57,143 bases of DNA from a bacterium (GTDB lineage: Bacteria; JAJRZV01), in assembly GCA_024275095.1 (NCBI GenBank), contig JAJRZV010000130.1:1-57143 (forward strand). The letters run 5' to 3'. The position numbers and the translations under genes were made by a program. The notes below the pieces were generated by a model. The model saw nothing but the letters and a program-made list of their open reading frames with translations, ran no database searches and had not been told where the DNA came from. Shown here piece after piece: positions 8,606 to 17,722 of the stretch (the first letter of the stretch is position 1; every line of letters starts with the position of its first letter).

Positions 8606-9147
8606 TTGTGATGACGGAGTTTGTTCACTTTATTTCTGAGTTTTTTCAGCAATCCGGTGAATCCGTCACGCTCGATAATGCGTGAAAATTGGGAATGAAA
8701 ATTTTCTGTGATCCGAGTGCCATCTACTTCCATATAGTAAATTTTCCAGAGTTTGTTTTTTTTATGAAGAAAGTATATTACTTCCACTTTCTCTCCGCGA
8801 TAATAAATGACAGCTTTTACAGTGGCGCTGGTGTTGTTTGTTTTTACTGCTGGATATATGCGTGTGTGGTCAGATTTTTTCCCCAGGATTTTTCTTACGG
8901 AAGACTGTACAAATAACGTGTGAAACAGGCGGTGATATTCCTTTACTTCGCCGGCCCGTGCTTTGCGCTTTAAATCGCCCAGGGCCATTGAAGCAAGGCT
9001 TTTCACGTCAACCGCTTCTTCAATAATAGCCGTGACTTTCTTCTCATCCTGAACGTGCTGGACTTCACGCGTGAGAACCTTTACAAGCTCTACAGGGTTG
9101 TTGGGAAGTGCAAAAAATACCAGAGCGACGCTGATGAGTAATCTCAC
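8602..9147 (-). CDS. mlaC: MlaC/Ttg2D family periplasmic phospholipid-binding protein
   Basis: MlaC-type proteins carry phospholipids across the periplasm between outer and inner membrane in the Mla system. The 181-residue product has a short signal peptide (MRLLISVALVFFALP), then the family pattern: VEEAVDVKSLA-like DVKSLASMALGD, YHRLFHTLFVQSS, and a C-terminal segment (KLWKIYYMEVDGTRITENFHSQFSRII, which I break here as KLWKIYYMEVDG and TENFHSQFSRII). The start overlaps the tolC-like stop and the stop overlaps the CDP-alcohol transferase start. No mlaD, mlaE or mlaF is in the window, so partners must be encoded elsewhere. The family call is solid; direction of transport is not known. Confidence 0.85.
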   Translation of the reverse strand: MRLLISVALVFFALPNNPVELVKVLTREVQHVQDEKKVTAIIEEAVDVKSLASMALGDLKRKARAGEVKEYHRLFHTLFVQSSVRKILGKKSDHTRIYPAVKTNNTSATVKAVIYYRGEKVEVIYFLHKKNKLWKIYYMEVDGTRITENFHSQFSRIIERDGFTGLLKKLRNKVNKLRHHK

Positions 9148-10478
9148 GGGAGGTACTCCTGTCCGTCGTAAAAAGACATTTCAGTAAGCCCTGCAGCAAG
9201 ATTGTATTTTTCTTTCAGATATTCCCATTTTACATTCAAATATTGAGAATAGGCATCTATTACGTCTTTAAGCTCAGCCACACCCATGTCAAAGTTCAAT
9301 AGAGCTGTAGACACATTGCTTCGTGCGTACTTCAGGGCGCTGTCGAGCTCAGAAAGAATTTTCCACGAGGCCAGGGTTTTGGAAAAGGCATTCAACCATT
9401 CGGTTCTGAGTTTTTCCTGCAAAGCCTCTAACGCCGCCCGTGCGGCTTCCCATCGAGCTTTCGCTCTGGCCACATCGAGCCGGGTCTCCAGATAGTTGAG
9501 ATTGAGCCTGACCCCGAGACCACCCCCATAGCTGAAGCAGTTGGGATTGAGCGTGCATGAGACCATTTTCATGGGCCACAGCGGCGCGTAGGAATATTTC
9601 ACCTGTCCGGAAAGAAAAATGTCAGGATAATATTTTGCTCGAGCGGCCATATAGGCTTCTTCTAAAGCCCGCACCTTGAACTCCATCTCGCGGATTTCAG
9701 GGTGGTTTTCAAGGTCAGGTTGGTTTTTTCTTAACCAGCGTCCAGTGGTCTCCTCCGGATAGAAGTCCAGTAATTTTATCTTCACATCGGGGGTGTTAAG
9801 CAGTATGCCCAAGGCCTGAGTTATCCCTGTTCTTTGGGATTTGATTTTTTCAATGCGGCCGTGAGTGTAGTGGATAAAAAGTTTCAATTTGTTAAGTTCG
9901 GTCGTGGTGACTTCAGGTCCTTCGCCTGATTGTATTTTTTCGAGGAGGTTTTTACTCTTCTGGTAGGCATCGGTGAGCATTTGTTCTGCTTCCTGCAGAA
10001 GTGATGCCTGGACCACTGCGTATCTCAGTCGCTGGGTCAATTCTCTTTTAAGTTTTTCCACGTTCTCTTTTTCAGAAGAAACCAGTGCTTTAAAAGATCG
10101 AGAGACATGAGATATTTTTCCAAAAGTGTAGAGAGGCTGAACGATGTTGAGCTCGGTTCTCACAATTGGGCCGATTTCTCCATAATCGAGCTCATAGGCC
10201 CAGGGAGGTATTTCAGAATCTGCAGGTGCGTTTTTTACTCCCGGGGCGGCTACTGCGAATATTCGAAGGTCAAAACGCTGTAAAAATTTTTTCGAGTGGT
10301 AATAATCTGCATTTTTTTGGGCTGCTTCAACCCGGGCAAGCCCTGCACGCACAGCGACAAACTGTTCCACAAGTTGAGGAGAATTTTCATAGGAAAGAGT
10401 AAGAGAAAGCGCACTCAATACTATGAATAGAGATACAGACACGTCCCAAATTGTATTTGAGGCAGACCTTACTGACAA
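9144..10478 (-). CDS. TolC-family outer-membrane efflux protein
   Basis: A TolC-like outer-membrane channel protein, normally the outer part of type I secretion or RND efflux systems. The 444-residue product has a hydrophobic signal (SLFIVLSALSLTLS), two long coiled-coil repeats rich in Leu, Ala, Glu and Lys, and the typical beta-strand phrases LNIVQPLYTFG and GVRLNLNYLETRLDVARAK, one per repeat. The start at 10478 is a TTG. A GTG at 10442 would give a shorter signal peptide, and neither has a clear SD. It is first in a three-gene operon with mlaC and a phospholipid-synthesis enzyme, which points to a role in envelope lipid handling more than drug efflux. No pump genes are nearby. Confidence 0.85.
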   Translation of the reverse strand: MSVRSASNTIWDVSVSLFIVLSALSLTLSYENSPQLVEQFVAVRAGLARVEAAQKNADYYHSKKFLQRFDLRIFAVAAPGVKNAPADSEIPPWAYELDYGEIGPIVRTELNIVQPLYTFGKISHVSRSFKALVSSEKENVEKLKRELTQRLRYAVVQASLLQEAEQMLTDAYQKSKNLLEKIQSGEGPEVTTTELNKLKLFIHYTHGRIEKIKSQRTGITQALGILLNTPDVKIKLLDFYPEETTGRWLRKNQPDLENHPEIREMEFKVRALEEAYMAARAKYYPDIFLSGQVKYSYAPLWPMKMVSCTLNPNCFSYGGGLGVRLNLNYLETRLDVARAKARWEAARAALEALQEKLRTEWLNAFSKTLASWKILSELDSALKYARSNVSTALLNFDMGVAELKDVIDAYSQYLNVKWEYLKEKYNLAAGLTEMSFYDGQEYLP

Positions 10479-10620
10479 GGCTCAAGCACGGCTAAAAAAA
10501 AGTTATGAAATAATGAGGTCTTACTATATACCCTTGGGATGGGCCGGTCATCCTGTCAAAGCCCAGGTGGACTGCAAAAAGCCTTTTATACAGGCTCTCG
10601 GGCTGCTCGGTAAAAATTTC

Positions 10621-10649
10621 TTGGTCACGTAAATTGCCATTGCTATATA
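10621..10649 (+). promoter_or_regulatory. Possible sigma-70 promoter of the ribonucleotide reductase gene
   Basis: TTGGTC (10621-10626) and TATATA (10644-10649) lie 17 bases apart in the 228-base gap between the divergent tolC-like gene and the reductase gene. The rest of the gap (10479-10620) shows nothing I can name; in particular I see no cobalamin-riboswitch pattern before this B12-dependent enzyme. Confidence 0.3.
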
Positions 10650-10706
10650 TTGCATGTTTGTGTGGGGTGAAATTCCCTGGAAAGTGTTATGTGGTGGAGG
10701 TGAAGG

Positions 10707-13061
10707 ATGATTGATAAAATAGTAGAGGAAATTTTTCAAGATCCTGAGGGCCTTGAGAAAATGAAAAAGCTGGAAGAGGGCAGGGTGACCATTCGACTTT
10801 CAGAAAATGCGATCAGGGTGCTGGAGAAGAGGTATCTCCGGCGCAACGAAAAGGGAGAAATTGTAGAAAATCCTGAGCAGATGTTTGAACGTGTTGCCAG
10901 GGCTATTGCCGAGGTGGAGAGAGAGTATAAAGGAGATGTCGAGTACTGGGCGGAGGTGTTTTACAACCTGATGGTAACAGCGCGCTTTCTTCCCAACTCT
11001 CCCACGTTGATGAATGCGGGCACTGAACTTGGCCAGCTCTCCGCGTGTTTTGTACTTCCTGTTGAGGATTCCATGGAACAGATTTTTGAAACCATCAAGC
11101 ACACGGCCATTATTCACAAAACGGGCGGGGGTACAGGGTTTTCTTTTTCACGCTTGAGACCAAAGGACGATGTGGTTCAGACCACAGGAGGAATTGCTTC
11201 GGGTCCCATCTCCTTTATGACGGTATTTGATGCGGCAACAGAGGTTATCAAACAGGGCGGCAAGAGACGTGGCGCAAACATGGGTATCCTGCGAGTTGAC
11301 CATCCGGATATCATGGACTTTATCACCGCAAAAGACGAAGAAAGCCGACTCAATAATTTCAACATTTCCGTTGCTGTAACTGATGCTTTTATGGAGGCGT
11401 TGAAAAAGGACGGCGAGTACGACCTCATCAATCCGCGTACAAAGAAGGTCGCTGGCCGGCTCAAGGCAAGAGACGTGTTCACAAAGATGGTGGAGCAGGC
11501 ATGGAAGAATGGCGAGCCAGGGGTAATATACATTGACACTGTGAACCGGTACAATCCCACTCCCCATGTGGGAGAAATCGAAGCGACCAATCCCTGCGGC
11601 GAGCAACCACTGCTTCCGTACGAGTCATGTAATCTTGGCTCAATTAATCTGGCTCGGTTTGTAAAAGAGAAGTCGGGGGAGATGGTAGTTGACTTTGAGG
11701 AACTTGGTGAGACAGTGGAACACGCGGTTCGATTCCTGGACAACGTAATAGATGCCAACAGATTCCCCATTCCACAGATCAAAGAAAAAACGCTTGCCAA
11801 CAGGAAGATCGGATTGGGTGTGATGGGATTCGCCGATTTGCTCATCAAGATGGGTATTCCTTATGATAGTGAAAAGGCGCGCGATATTGCAGAGCAGGTT
11901 ATGGCATTTATTCAGCATAAGGGGCATGAAACGTCTGCGCGTCTTGCTGAAGAGAGGGGAGTTTTCCCAAATTTCGAAGGGAGTGTGTGGGATAGAAAAG
12001 GCCAGCCCATGCGTAATGCCACTGTGACCACCATTGCACCCACGGGGTCAATCAGTATTGTGGCTGGGTGTTCCAGTGGAGTAGAACCTCTTTTCGCTCT
12101 CGCTTATTTCAGGCAGGTGCTTGATAATGAGAAACTGCAGGAGGTTCATCCCCTTTTCGTGGAGGTGGCTGAAAAAGAAGGCTTTTATTCAGAGAGTCTT
12201 ATGGATGAAGTGAAGGAGAAAGGACGTGTTGGTGACTTGAGGGCCGTACCGGAAAAGTGGCGAAGGGTTTTCAAAACAGCACTTGAAATAGAACCTGAAG
12301 CTCACGTGCGCATGCAGGCTGCTTTTCAAAAGTACACAGACAATGCTGTCAGCAAGACCATTAATTTTCCCAACAGTGCCACTGTAGAGGATGTGGCAAA
12401 GTCGTACCTCCTGGCCTATCGCTTGGGGTGTAAAGGTATAACTGTATACCGGGATGGTTCCCGGAGTGTTCAGGTGCTTAACGTGGGTACAGTCGAGAAA
12501 AAGGGTGAAGCCGACTCCGGTGAAGGTCTTGTCCGTTCAGAAAGGAGTTCTGCGGTACATCTGACACCGCGGCCGCGACCTGAGGTGATTTCTGGTAAAA
12601 CCCTCCGCATGAAGACTGGATGTGGGAATCTTTATGTGACCATTAATGAAGATGAACACGGCCTCTTCGAGGTTTTCGCTGCCATGGGTAAAGCTGGTGG
12701 ATGCGCTGCTTCCCAGAGCGAAGCCATTTGTCGGTTGATATCTCTTTCCCTGAGGGCAGGCGTGGATACTGCTTCCATTCTCAAACAACTCAAGGGTATC
12801 CGCTGCCCCGTGCCCACCTGGGATGCCGGTGGAGACATGATCCTTTCATGTGCTGATGCTATCGCCAAGGCGATGGAGAGGTATCTGGAAGAAAAAGGAG
12901 AACTGGATGCGGAAACGTTTGATACCAGCATGAAGGCAATCCGCAGTGAACTCTACGGTGCCGATAGGGTGGTGGCAACCTGCCCTGAATGTGGAAGCAC
13001 CATGGAGCCCGAAGAAGGATGCTTTATATGCCGTGCATGCGGATTTTCCAAGTGTAGCTGA
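10707..13061 (+). CDS. nrdJ: Adenosylcobalamin-dependent (class II) ribonucleotide reductase
   Basis: This enzyme makes deoxyribonucleotides by radical chemistry using coenzyme B12, with no need for oxygen, as suits an anaerobe. At 784 residues it is a full-length NrdJ. Landmarks in order are [20 protein letters not shown] (first redox cysteine), [38 protein letters not shown] (finger-loop radical cysteine), [20 protein letters not shown], and [13 protein letters not shown]-terminal extension has a Cys-rich zinc-ribbon-like tail, [20 protein letters not shown], ending in FSKCS, which probably helps re-reduce the active site. SD GGAGGTGAAGG directly precedes the ATG. No class I or III reductase genes are in the window. 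Confidence 0.97.
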   Translation: MIDKIVEEIFQDPEGLEKMKKLEEGRVTIRLSENAIRVLEKRYLRRNEKGEIVENPEQMFERVARAIAEVEREYKGDVEYWAEVFYNLMVTARFLPNSPTLMNAGTELGQLSACFVLPVEDSMEQIFETIKHTAIIHKTGGGTGFSFSRLRPKDDVVQTTGGIASGPISFMTVFDAATEVIKQGGKRRGANMGILRVDHPDIMDFITAKDEESRLNNFNISVAVTDAFMEALKKDGEYDLINPRTKKVAGRLKARDVFTKMVEQAWKNGEPGVIYIDTVNRYNPTPHVGEIEATNPCGEQPLLPYESCNLGSINLARFVKEKSGEMVVDFEELGETVEHAVRFLDNVIDANRFPIPQIKEKTLANRKIGLGVMGFADLLIKMGIPYDSEKARDIAEQVMAFIQHKGHETSARLAEERGVFPNFEGSVWDRKGQPMRNATVTTIAPTGSISIVAGCSSGVEPLFALAYFRQVLDNEKLQEVHPLFVEVAEKEGFYSESLMDEVKEKGRVGDLRAVPEKWRRVFKTALEIEPEAHVRMQAAFQKYTDNAVSKTINFPNSATVEDVAKSYLLAYRLGCKGITVYRDGSRSVQVLNVGTVEKKGEADSGEGLVRSERSSAVHLTPRPRPEVISGKTLRMKTGCGNLYVTINEDEHGLFEVFAAMGKAGGCAASQSEAICRLISLSLRAGVDTASILKQLKGIRCPVPTWDAGGDMILSCADAIAKAMERYLEEKGELDAETFDTSMKAIRSELYGADRVVATCPECGSTMEPEEGCFICRACGFSKCS

Positions 13062-13068
13062 AGACGCA

Positions 13069-13476
13069 ATGGACTTACACAATGACATGCCTGTTTTCGC
13101 AGGTGTATGGCTTTTACCCCAGGATGTAAAAGGTTTTGTTGCTTTCCTGGAGAAAGCCCTGGGTAAACTGGAGATGGAGACGTACGTGTGGTCTGAAAAG
13201 TTGAGGGAGAGAAGATGCTTTTTAAAAGACCACAAACACTTTGTCAGCGTTATAGAAAAAGAGAGTGATGCTTTTTCTGATGCAGTGTTTGAGGATAATG
13301 GACTACCGGTGTTTTACTACCGTGGTGACCCGGTAAAGTGGGCCGAAAGGAATGGACTGCATGTAATTGGTACCTGGACATCTCCCGATGCGCAGCAGTG
13401 TTATATGGTAAAAACCCAGGGTGGAATTTTCACGTTTCTTTTGCTTTGTGAAGCTGATAGAGCACATTCTTCCTGA
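13069..13476 (+). CDS. Uncharacterised protein with a weak DprA-like phrase
   Basis: I do not recognise this 135-residue product with confidence. The ATG at 13069 lies seven bases after the reductase stop. A longer frame inside the reductase gene is open but unlikely. The only suggestive stretch is GLPVFYYRGDPVKWAERNGL followed by HVIGTW, which recalls the start of the DprA Rossmann domain (P-V-L-Y-Y-x-G ... V-A-I-V-G-x-R), but the key GxR is replaced by GTW and the rest of DprA is missing. It could be a degraded DprA N-terminus or something unrelated. It overlaps the next gene by 56 bases, in a different frame. Confidence 0.5.
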   Translation: MDLHNDMPVFAGVWLLPQDVKGFVAFLEKALGKLEMETYVWSEKLRERRCFLKDHKHFVSVIEKESDAFSDAVFEDNGLPVFYYRGDPVKWAERNGLHVIGTWTSPDAQQCYMVKTQGGIFTFLLLCEADRAHSS

Positions 13477-14461
13477 TGTGGAAAACATACCGCGTGTCCC
13501 CATTTTAGAGGGACCCACGCCGGTAAAATTTCTGGAAGGTATCAGTAAATTCACGGGTGTTGAAATATGGATGAAGGATGATGGAGTAACTTCTTCCCTT
13601 TATGGAGGCAACAAAGCGCGTAAGTTCGAGTTTATTATTGGAGAAGCACTTGTTAAGAAGGCTCAAACTCTCGTTACATCCGGTGGTACGGGCACAAATC
13701 ACGGTGTGGCTGCTGTTGTGTTTGGACGCAAGTGGGGATTGAGAGTGGTGCTTCATCTTTTTGAACAGTATCTTACCGAGTACAGTCGGATGAATTATCA
13801 GGCGCTTTTAAAACTGGCGGATGAAGTTCACGTCCATGCTCGCCCGGAAAAAGCGTTTATAAAGGCATACGTGGATGCTCGCAGGCGCGCCCACGCATTT
13901 TATGTGCCTCCGGGGGGTTCAACTCCTGTGGCAAATCTTGGGTACGTGCTCGCAGCACTGGAATTGTGGGCACAAATCGACGCTGGAGAAGCCCCTTTCC
14001 CTGAAAAGATTTTTGTGCCAGCAGGTTCCCTGGGCACTGCGTGTGGGCTTATTGTGGGAAGTGCTCTGATTCCGCAACCCTTTGAAATTGTGCTTGTAAG
14101 GGTTGTGGACAGGATGGCGGTGAATTCTCTCGTGGTTCACTATTATCTCTGGAGATTAAAGAGGCTTGTAACGGCCTTGGGAGGTAAGATTGTATCCCAG
14201 CCGGTGTGGCATGTTGAGCACACGTGTTTTGGACGTGCTTACGGTGAACCCACACCAGAAGGGCTTCGTGCCATGGAGTTGTTTCATCGTTATGACAATG
14301 TACGATTGGAACCTGTCTATACAGCCAAAAGCGCAGCTGCTTTGTTGAAATATGCGAGGAGAAACACTAAAGGGCCTCTACTGTTGTGGAAAACCAACTC
14401 AGGCGTATCAGCAGATGAGCTTCTCAGGCGTACGAGTGAAGACCGGATAGAAAGAGATTGA
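13421..14461 (+). CDS. PLP-dependent D-cysteine desulfhydrase / ACC deaminase-like enzyme
   Basis: Fold type II PLP enzyme of the D-cysteine desulfhydrase and 1-aminocyclopropane-1-carboxylate deaminase group. The family pattern GPTPVKFLEGISKFTGVEIW is followed by KDDG and then LYGGNKARKFEF, which holds the Schiff-base lysine. TSGGTGTNHG and FVPAGSLGTACGL supply the phosphate-binding loops. The protein is 346 residues from a GTG at 13421; true starts slightly downstream (GTG at 13448 or 13478) are possible because no SD is clear. Substrate cannot be fixed from sequence. Its 3' end overlaps the convergent ccsA gene by 38 bases. Confidence 0.8.
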   Translation: MEFSRFFCFVKLIEHILPDVENIPRVPILEGPTPVKFLEGISKFTGVEIWMKDDGVTSSLYGGNKARKFEFIIGEALVKKAQTLVTSGGTGTNHGVAAVVFGRKWGLRVVLHLFEQYLTEYSRMNYQALLKLADEVHVHARPEKAFIKAYVDARRRAHAFYVPPGGSTPVANLGYVLAALELWAQIDAGEAPFPEKIFVPAGSLGTACGLIVGSALIPQPFEIVLVRVVDRMAVNSLVVHYYLWRLKRLVTALGGKIVSQPVWHVEHTCFGRAYGEPTPEGLRAMELFHRYDNVRLEPVYTAKSAAALLKYARRNTKGPLLLWKTNSGVSADELLRRTSEDRIERD

Positions 14462-15227
14462 CTCCGAGAAAACAAAAAAGTGTTACAACAAAGCCGATGA
14501 TTGCCATGATAGCTGTTCTATGGCCTTTCCATCCTGCACGGAAGCGGGCATGGAGAAGTGCACCGTAGACGAGCCATGTGATGAGGGACCACGTTTCCTT
14601 GGGATCCCATGACCAGTAAGACCCCCAGGCATAATTGGCCCATACGGCACCAGTGATAATGCCCAGAGTAAGAGTAATAAAACCGAATCCCACCGCCACG
14701 TAGATGGTGTTATCAACAGCGTCAAGAAGTGACTGCTCTGCCCGCTTTTCCTGGAAAAGGTAGAAAATACCTGCTCCAAAAGCCACGGCAAACCCTGCGT
14801 AACCGAGAAAGCTGGTAATGACATGTACCGTAAGCCAGTTGCTCTGCAGCGCTGGCACGAGAGGTTCTATTTCGTTGTTGAGGAAGGACGTGTATCCGAG
14901 AGTGAGAAAGACTACAGGCATTACAAATGTACCTATCCATTTGAGGCGGAAACGGTATTCTATGACCAGAAATATGAGAGTGATGACCATGGCGAAAAAT
15001 ACAAGTGCCTCGTAAAGATTCGCAGCCGGAAAGTGTCCTGCTCCCACCTGATAGGATTCGTACCACCTGAGAAAAAAGCCAATAACCTGAAGGGCACCTC
15101 CTGTAGCAGCAGTGTAAAGTGCAACTCTATTAATCTGTTCGCTCTTGCGCAGGTAAGATATGGTATATATGAGCCATGCAATAAAATAAACAGCAAGGGC
15201 AGCAGTGGTGAATTTTTCATTCATCAT
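14424..15227 (-). CDS. ccsA: Cytochrome c biogenesis protein CcsA/ResC family (heme handling)
   Basis: Polytopic inner-membrane protein of the heme-handling family (CcmC/CcsA/ResC) that delivers heme for covalent attachment to CxxCH motifs in the periplasm. About eight membrane segments are visible, with the hallmark tryptophan-rich loop WGSYWSWDPKETWSLITWLV (about residues 206-225) and histidines in VHVITSFLGY and HSYA. At 267 residues it is of normal length for CcsA alone. The SD AGGAGAGG lies six bases before ATGATG. No ccsB/resB partner is adjacent. Its place just before more than ten multiheme cytochrome genes fits a role in maturing them. Confidence 0.93.
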   Translation of the reverse strand: MMNEKFTTAALAVYFIAWLIYTISYLRKSEQINRVALYTAATGGALQVIGFFLRWYESYQVGAGHFPAANLYEALVFFAMVITLIFLVIEYRFRLKWIGTFVMPVVFLTLGYTSFLNNEIEPLVPALQSNWLTVHVITSFLGYAGFAVAFGAGIFYLFQEKRAEQSLLDAVDNTIYVAVGFGFITLTLGIITGAVWANYAWGSYWSWDPKETWSLITWLVYGALLHARFRAGWKGHRTAIMAIIGFVVTLFCFLGVNLFLSGLHSYA

Positions 15228-15321
15228 TGGTTCCTCTCCTGTGTTTTATAGTTTTGGTGGCTTTCATTATGACAGGTTCCCCTCGTGGCACACAAGAGGG
15301 ACGCGAACAAGAGGAAAACAA

Positions 15322-15360
15322 AAACCCCACCCGCTTTGCGACAGGTGGGGTTGAGTTTTT
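15322..15360 (-). terminator. Rho-independent terminator after the first c3-type cytochrome
   Basis: CCCCACC (15325-15331) pairs with GGTGGGG (15344-15350) around a 12-base loop, extended by an AA/TT pair. Read on the minus strand the stem is followed by a T-run (the plus strand has AAAACAAAAA before it), 34 bases after the cytochrome stop at 15384. The plus strand also has TTTTT after the stem, so it may act in both directions. Confidence 0.75.
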
Positions 15361-15383
15361 GATGTTTGCAGATAACTGAGCTA

Positions 15384-15749
15384 TTACTTATGGCAGCCCT
15401 TACAGGACGTGGGTGCACCTTTGGCTTTGTTTTTCTTGTGACAGTCCTTGCAGTTTTTGTGGAAAGCTGATTTGATGGACGGGGTATTCCCTTCTTTTTT
15501 TGCCTTGTGGCAGTCACCGCACTTTTGTGGTTCCTTGCCGGAGGCTTTATCCCACTTGTGGTGGCACTCGATGCAGTTATTGTTTACAATTTCTGCATGT
15601 TTTTTGTGATCGAGTTTTACTGCGGGCTTGGCTTTCTTGTAAGCATCAAGCACAATCTGGTCAGGTGGGGCAGCAAGGGCATGAGAGAAAAGTGCGAGGG
15701 TCCCTCCCGTTGCTAGCAGGAGGACAAGTTTCACGATTTTAGACTTCAT
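15384..15749 (-). CDS. Periplasmic tetraheme c3-type cytochrome (copy 1)
   Basis: Small soluble multiheme cytochrome. A signal peptide (LVLLLATGGTLALFSHALA) is followed by about 95 residues with four CxxCH sites: CIECH, CGDCH, CKDCH and CKGCH. The CIECHH doublet and Lys-rich surface fit class III cytochromes (c3 type), which shuttle electrons in the periplasm. It is a close paralog of the gene at 15958-16329: the stretch from HKWDKASGKEP to the C-terminus differs at few positions. SD GGGAGGTGAAGC precedes the ATG. It has its own upstream gap and terminator, so it can be expressed apart from the kinase operon. A role as periplasmic relay to the outer-membrane conduit genes nearby is inferred. 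Confidence 0.93.
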   Translation of the reverse strand: MKSKIVKLVLLLATGGTLALFSHALAAPPDQIVLDAYKKAKPAVKLDHKKHAEIVNNNCIECHHKWDKASGKEPQKCGDCHKAKKEGNTPSIKSAFHKNCKDCHKKNKAKGAPTSCKGCHK

Positions 15750-15881
15750 GCTTCACCTCCCTTCTTCGGTATAGTTATGTTATGCACATATTTTTTTCGC
15801 TCTTTGCACCAGTGTCACGTTAAACAGAGAGGCAAAAAATACCTGCTGAATTTTGAAGGGCAATTTTGCTGAAACACAGAA

Positions 15882-15916
15882 GAAAAAAATAAAAACCCCC
15901 ATCAGGAAGATGGGGG
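15882..15916 (-). terminator. Rho-independent terminator after the second c3-type cytochrome
   Basis: A perfect 8-bp stem, CCCCCATC (15896-15903) with GATGGGGG (15909-15916), has a five-base loop. On the minus strand it is followed by a T-rich run (plus strand GAAAAAAATAAAAA before it), 42 bases past the stop at 15958. It ends the sensor kinase-activator-cytochrome operon. The rest of the 208-base gap up to 15957 holds the leader of the downstream cytochrome gene and no other clear signal. Confidence 0.85.
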
Positions 15917-15957
15917 CCAGGAATGAAATGCTCGCTTGAGAAGGGAAGGGTGCTTAA

Positions 15958-16329
15958 TTATTTCTTGTGGCAGCCCTTACAGGAAGTGGGTGCACCTTTG
16001 GCCTTGTTTTTCTTGTGACAGTCCTTGCACTTTTTGTGGAATATGGTTTTAGCTGCAGGGGTATTACCTTCTTTCTTTGCCTTGTGACATGTCGTGCACT
16101 TTCGTGGCTCTTTGCCGGAGGCCTTATCCCACTTGTGGTGGCACTCGGCACAGTTGCCTTTTGCAATATCTTTCGCGTGCTTGCCGTGATTCAGTACCAC
16201 AGCGGGCTTGACCTTTTTGACGGCATCAATGGTCACTTTTTCGGGTGCTGCCGAAAACCCCTTGAGGGTAATAACCATAGTGGTTGCGAAGGCAACCGCT
16301 GCGACCAATGCTATCCCTCTTACCCTCAT
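15958..16329 (-). CDS. Periplasmic tetraheme c3-type cytochrome (copy 2)
   Basis: Paralog of the 15384-15749 gene. It has a signal peptide (ALVAAVAFATTMVITLKGFSA) and four heme sites CAECH, CTTCH, CKDCH and CKGCH. The C-terminal halves of the two copies are nearly the same, while signal peptides and the first 40 mature residues have diverged, which suggests tandem duplication with some conversion or strong constraint on the heme region. Its ATG overlaps the stop of the sigma-54 activator gene (16326-16329), and its SD (GGAGGTGAGGC) lies in the activator's last codons. So this copy is co-translated with the regulatory pair, while the other copy is a separate unit. Confidence 0.93.
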   Translation of the reverse strand: MRVRGIALVAAVAFATTMVITLKGFSAAPEKVTIDAVKKVKPAVVLNHGKHAKDIAKGNCAECHHKWDKASGKEPRKCTTCHKAKKEGNTPAAKTIFHKKCKDCHKKNKAKGAPTSCKGCHKK

Positions 16330-16682
16330 GCCTCACCTCCTGAATGTGTTGGAATTTCTATGCCATATTTTTTCATACGGTACTTGAGTGTGTCACGTGA
16401 AATCGACAACAACTGCGCAGCGCGAGTTTTGTTCCACTGTGCGCGCTGCAACGCCTGGATAATAAGTGATTTTTCCAGGTCTTCGAGACAAATACCTTCC
16501 GGCGGTAGGGTAAATGGAATTTCTCCGGACGAGGGTGGGGCCGGGTTCTGGGAAAAGATGAAAGCGATATCTTCTTTATCAATAACATTGCCCTCGTTCA
16601 AAATTACCGCGCGTTCAATCACGTTTTTGAGCTCCCTCACGTTACCGGGCCAGTGGTAGTCCATGAGTATTTTCAAGGCTTC
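16326..16682 (-). pseudogene. NtrC-type activator, C-terminal part in shifted frame
   Basis: This frame carries the rest of the sigma-54 activator: EALKILMDYHWPGNVRELKN, the conserved end of the AAA+ domain, and a Fis-type helix-turn-helix (LEKSLIIQALQRAQWNKTRA then AQLLSISRDTLKYRM). It joins the upstream part only if one base is restored at about 16682-16684, where the bases read GTGAA and a GTGGAA would keep the frame (DARVEALKILMDYHWPG). The first start-like codon in the frame is a TTG at 16676 inside the domain. As sequenced, DNA binding is separated from the ATPase. Confidence 0.85.
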
Positions 16683-17722
16683 ACGCGAGCATCCTTTGAT
16701 ATTTTTTTGAATTCCTGGTTGAATTCTTTGATGAAGTGCTCTACGAGAATGGGAATTTCTTCCTGTCGTTCTCGGAGAGGTGGTATGCGCAGTTGAATCA
16801 CGTTGAGCCGGTAAAAGAGGTCTTCTCTGAAATTTCCCTTTTGTACCTCTTCTACAAGATTTCTGTTTGTGGTGGCAATGGTTCTTACGTCAACAGTAAT
16901 GTCTTTTGTCCCGCCCAGGCGTTTAAACGTTTTGTTTTCAAGTACTCTCAGGAGTTTGGCCTGCGAGAGAAGGGGCATTTCCGAGACCTCATCCAACAAA
17001 ATGCTTCCTCCATCTGCCAGTTCAAAGAGCCCCTTCTTGGTTACCTTGGCATCCGTGAAGGCACCTTTTTCAAATCCAAAGAGTTCGCTTTCAAGGAGTG
17101 TTTCCGGAATGGCAGCACAGTTGATTTCCATAAAGGGTTGCTCCCGCCGGGGACTGCTGTAGTGGATGGCCCTTGAGAGAAGATCCTTCCCTGTGCCGCT
17201 TTCACCTTCGATGAGTACGGTTTGAGCATTGCTTTCAGCCACTTTCCGGGCTATTCGAATCAAATTTTTCATGCTTTCAGACGCGTGAATGATGCGTGAG
17301 AAGTCGTATGTTTGATATTCTTTTTCTTTAATAGAAAAGTATTCCTGCTGGATTCGTGATTGGTTGAGTGATTTCTTTATGACAATTTTTACTTCATCGA
17401 AGTTAAAAGGCTTTGGCAGGTAATCGAATGCGTTCATTTTCATGGCTTCTACCGCTGTGTCCACGTCTGCAAAGGCTGTGATCATGATCACAGGTACGTG
17501 AGGATCTTCGTTTTTGATTTCCTTGAGCACATCAAGCCCGCTGATTCCGGGCAGCCTGATATCAAGGATTACCAAATCCGGCCGTTCTCTTTCAAAAGTA
17601 TCAATGCCTTCTTCACCTGAAGAGGCCGTGATTACTTCGTATCCTTCTCTGGTCAATTCCTTTTCGAAGGACCACCGGATGAGCTGTTCATCATCCACTA
17701 TGAGTATTTTGCCCTTGCTCAT
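16673..17722 (-). pseudogene. NtrC-type sigma-54 response regulator, receiver and AAA+ part
   Basis: Two-component activator of sigma-54 RNA polymerase. Residues 1-120 are a receiver (KILIVDDEQLIRWSFEKEL; phospho-Asp in LVILDIRLPG; DYLPKPF). The AAA+ domain follows: Walker A GESGTGKDLLSRAIH, ELFGFEKGAFTDAKVTKKG (the sigma-54 loop GAFTGA appears as GAFTDA, a variant that also occurs in intact activators), Walker B GSILLDEVSEMPL and FREDLFYRLNVIQLRIPPLR. The frame then hits TGA at 16673 because of the one-base shift. The kinase gene upstream overlaps it by four bases (17719-17722). It is the obvious candidate regulator of the sigma-54 promoters at 19196, 22216 and 28965, if intact in the organism. 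Confidence 0.9.

Noticed and set aside
10423-10632. Plus-strand frame of 69 codons before nrdJ
   Set aside because: It overlaps the start of the tolC-like gene, has no SD, and codes nothing recognisable.
10479-10706. Cobalamin riboswitch before the B12-dependent reductase
   Set aside because: No B12-box-like core is visible, and class II reductases are not the usual targets of such switches.
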